NCBI GenBank assembly: GCA_902826945.1
Contig: CADEGS010000260.1
Span: 1 to 5,771, forward strand
Reading direction: 5' to 3'
DNA: 5,771 nt
DNA from: an uncultured bacterium
Lineage (GTDB): Bacteria; Planctomycetota; UBA1135; GCA-002686595
Shown: one piece after another, positions 5,111 to 5,771 of the stretch
How the letters are laid out: the number at the start of each line of letters is the position of its first letter
How positions within the stretch are numbered: the first letter of the stretch is position 1
Notes under the pieces: model-generated
The model's input: only the letters and a program-made list of their open reading frames with translations
Database searches by the model: none
What the model was told of the DNA's origin: nothing
Translations under genes and position numbers: made by a program

Positions 5111-5771
5111 CGCCGCCTCCAGGCCGCCAGCGCGTCGGCGACGCGCAGCACGTCCTCGTCGGAGAGCGAGGGGTGCAGCGGCAGGCTCAGCGCCCGGCGG
5201 CCGTGGTCGTCTGCGCACGGCACGCGCTCGGCCAGGCGCGCGCGGAACCACGGGTGCCAGGTCAGCGGCGCGTAGTGGAGCTGCGCGTGGATCCCCTGCT
5301 CGCGCAAGGCGGCGCGCAGCGCGTCGCGCTCGTCGGGGCGCGTGCGGACGACGAGGAGGTGCCAGGCATGGCGGCGCTCGGCGTCATCGCCGGCGAGCCG
5401 CTCGAAGCCCTCCAGGCGCTCGGCGTAGAGCGCCGCCAGCGCGCGCCGGCGCGCGACGAAGCGCTCGAGCTTGGCGAGCTGGCTCGCGCCGAGCGCCGCA
5501 TGCAGGTCGCTCAGGCGGTAGTTGAAGCCGAGCTCGATCATCGGCGCGAAGGGCACGCTCTCGGCGTAGTCGCGCGCGACGCCGTGCGAGCGCAGCCGGC
5601 GCAGGCGCGCCGCCAGGCTGGAGTCGTTCACGAGCACGGCGCCGCCCTCGGCGCTCGTGATCGACTTGACCGGGTGGAACGAGAGGCAGGCGGCGTCCAC
5701 CTCGGGGTGCGCGCCCGGCGCCCACCAGCGGCCGTCGACGCGGTAGCTCGCGCCGAGCGCGTGCGCCGCGT
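5107..5771 (-). CDS. pseC: PseC-type PLP sugar aminotransferase, 5' end cut by window edge
   Basis: The C-terminal 220 residues of a DegT/DnrJ/EryC1-type aminotransferase; the start lies beyond the right edge. PseC transfers an amino group from glutamate to C4 of a UDP-4-keto-6-deoxy-N-acetyl-altrosamine. The frame is open to the window end, where it reads AAHALGASYRVDGRWW, preceded by a codon ending AC, probably the Asp of the family's DAAHA motif that holds the PLP ring nitrogen. The Schiff-base Lys is in CLSFHPVKSITSAEGGAV, codon 5667-5665. LRSHGVARD, ELGFNYRLSDLHAALGASQL, and HYAPLTWHPWF followed by ALSLPLHPSLSDEDV are all typical; the ELGFNYR and RSHG.ARD blocks favour PseC over ArnB or WecE. 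The GTG at 5700 is internal, as homology continues through it. It is the most upstream visible gene of the operon. Exact substrate is inferred from PseG and SpsF next door. Confidence 0.9.
   Translation of the reverse strand, partial: AAHALGASYRVDGRWWAPGAHPEVDAACLSFHPVKSITSAEGGAVLVNDSSLAARLRRLRSHGVARDYAESVPFAPMIELGFNYRLSDLHAALGASQLAKLERFVARRRALAALYAERLEGFERLAGDDAERRHAWHLLVVRTRPDERDALRAALREQGIHAQLHYAPLTWHPWFRARLAERVPCADDHGRRALSLPLHPSLSDEDVLRVADALAAWRRR
5116..5120 (-). promoter_or_regulatory. Shine-Dalgarno for the spsF GTG start
   Basis: These bases read GGAGG on the - strand, five bases before the GTG at 5110-5108 and inside the end of pseC. A strong, well-spaced site that decides the start in favour of the overlapping GTG. 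Confidence 0.65.

Overview
The window comes from a very GC-rich bacterium. Third codon positions are almost all G or C, and stop codons are so rare that long open frames run antisense to real genes. Nonulosonic-acid sugar genes, a DUF2959-type lipoprotein, and Shine-Dalgarno sites of the GGAGG type suggest a high-GC Gram-negative lineage such as Proteobacteria, Myxococcota or Planctomycetota. The sequence does not settle which. No tRNA, rRNA, CRISPR array, transposase or integrase is visible.

Layout. (1) At the left edge on the + strand is the 3' part of a DUF2959-family gene, up to 598. It is probably a lipoprotein whose lipobox cysteine lies at the very edge of the window. (2) The 99-base gap at 599-697 lies between convergent genes and holds three successive stem-loops, probably a bidirectional terminator or REP-like element. 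(3) Everything else is on the - strand and reads right to left: a pseC-type sugar aminotransferase (partial, entering from the right edge), an SpsF-type cytidylyltransferase, a PseG-like nucleotide-sugar hydrolase, an ATP-grasp ligase, a 97-base gap, then a pirin (YhhW-like) and a nitroreductase.

The four sugar genes form a tight operon. Each pair shares a 4-base GTGA junction in which the GTG start of the next gene overlaps the TGA stop of the one before. Pirin and nitroreductase are joined the same way by ATGA. These junctions fix four start codons. All four starts are upheld by protein alignment to the families; three of them also have a good upstream Shine-Dalgarno, while that of the PseG-like gene is weak.

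Function. PseC, SpsF/PseF and PseG belong to the pseudaminic-acid-like nonulosonic acid pathway: amination of a UDP-4-keto sugar, release of UDP, and CMP activation of the final sugar for flagellin or surface-glycan decoration. The usual acetyltransferase (PseH) and condensing synthase (PseI) are not in the window. The unusual element is the ATP-grasp carboxylate-amine ligase locked into the operon by overlap. It could acylate an amino group of the sugar with an amino acid or another carboxylate, giving a modified nonulosonic acid. Pirin plus nitroreductase look like a separate redox or aromatic-detoxification pair.
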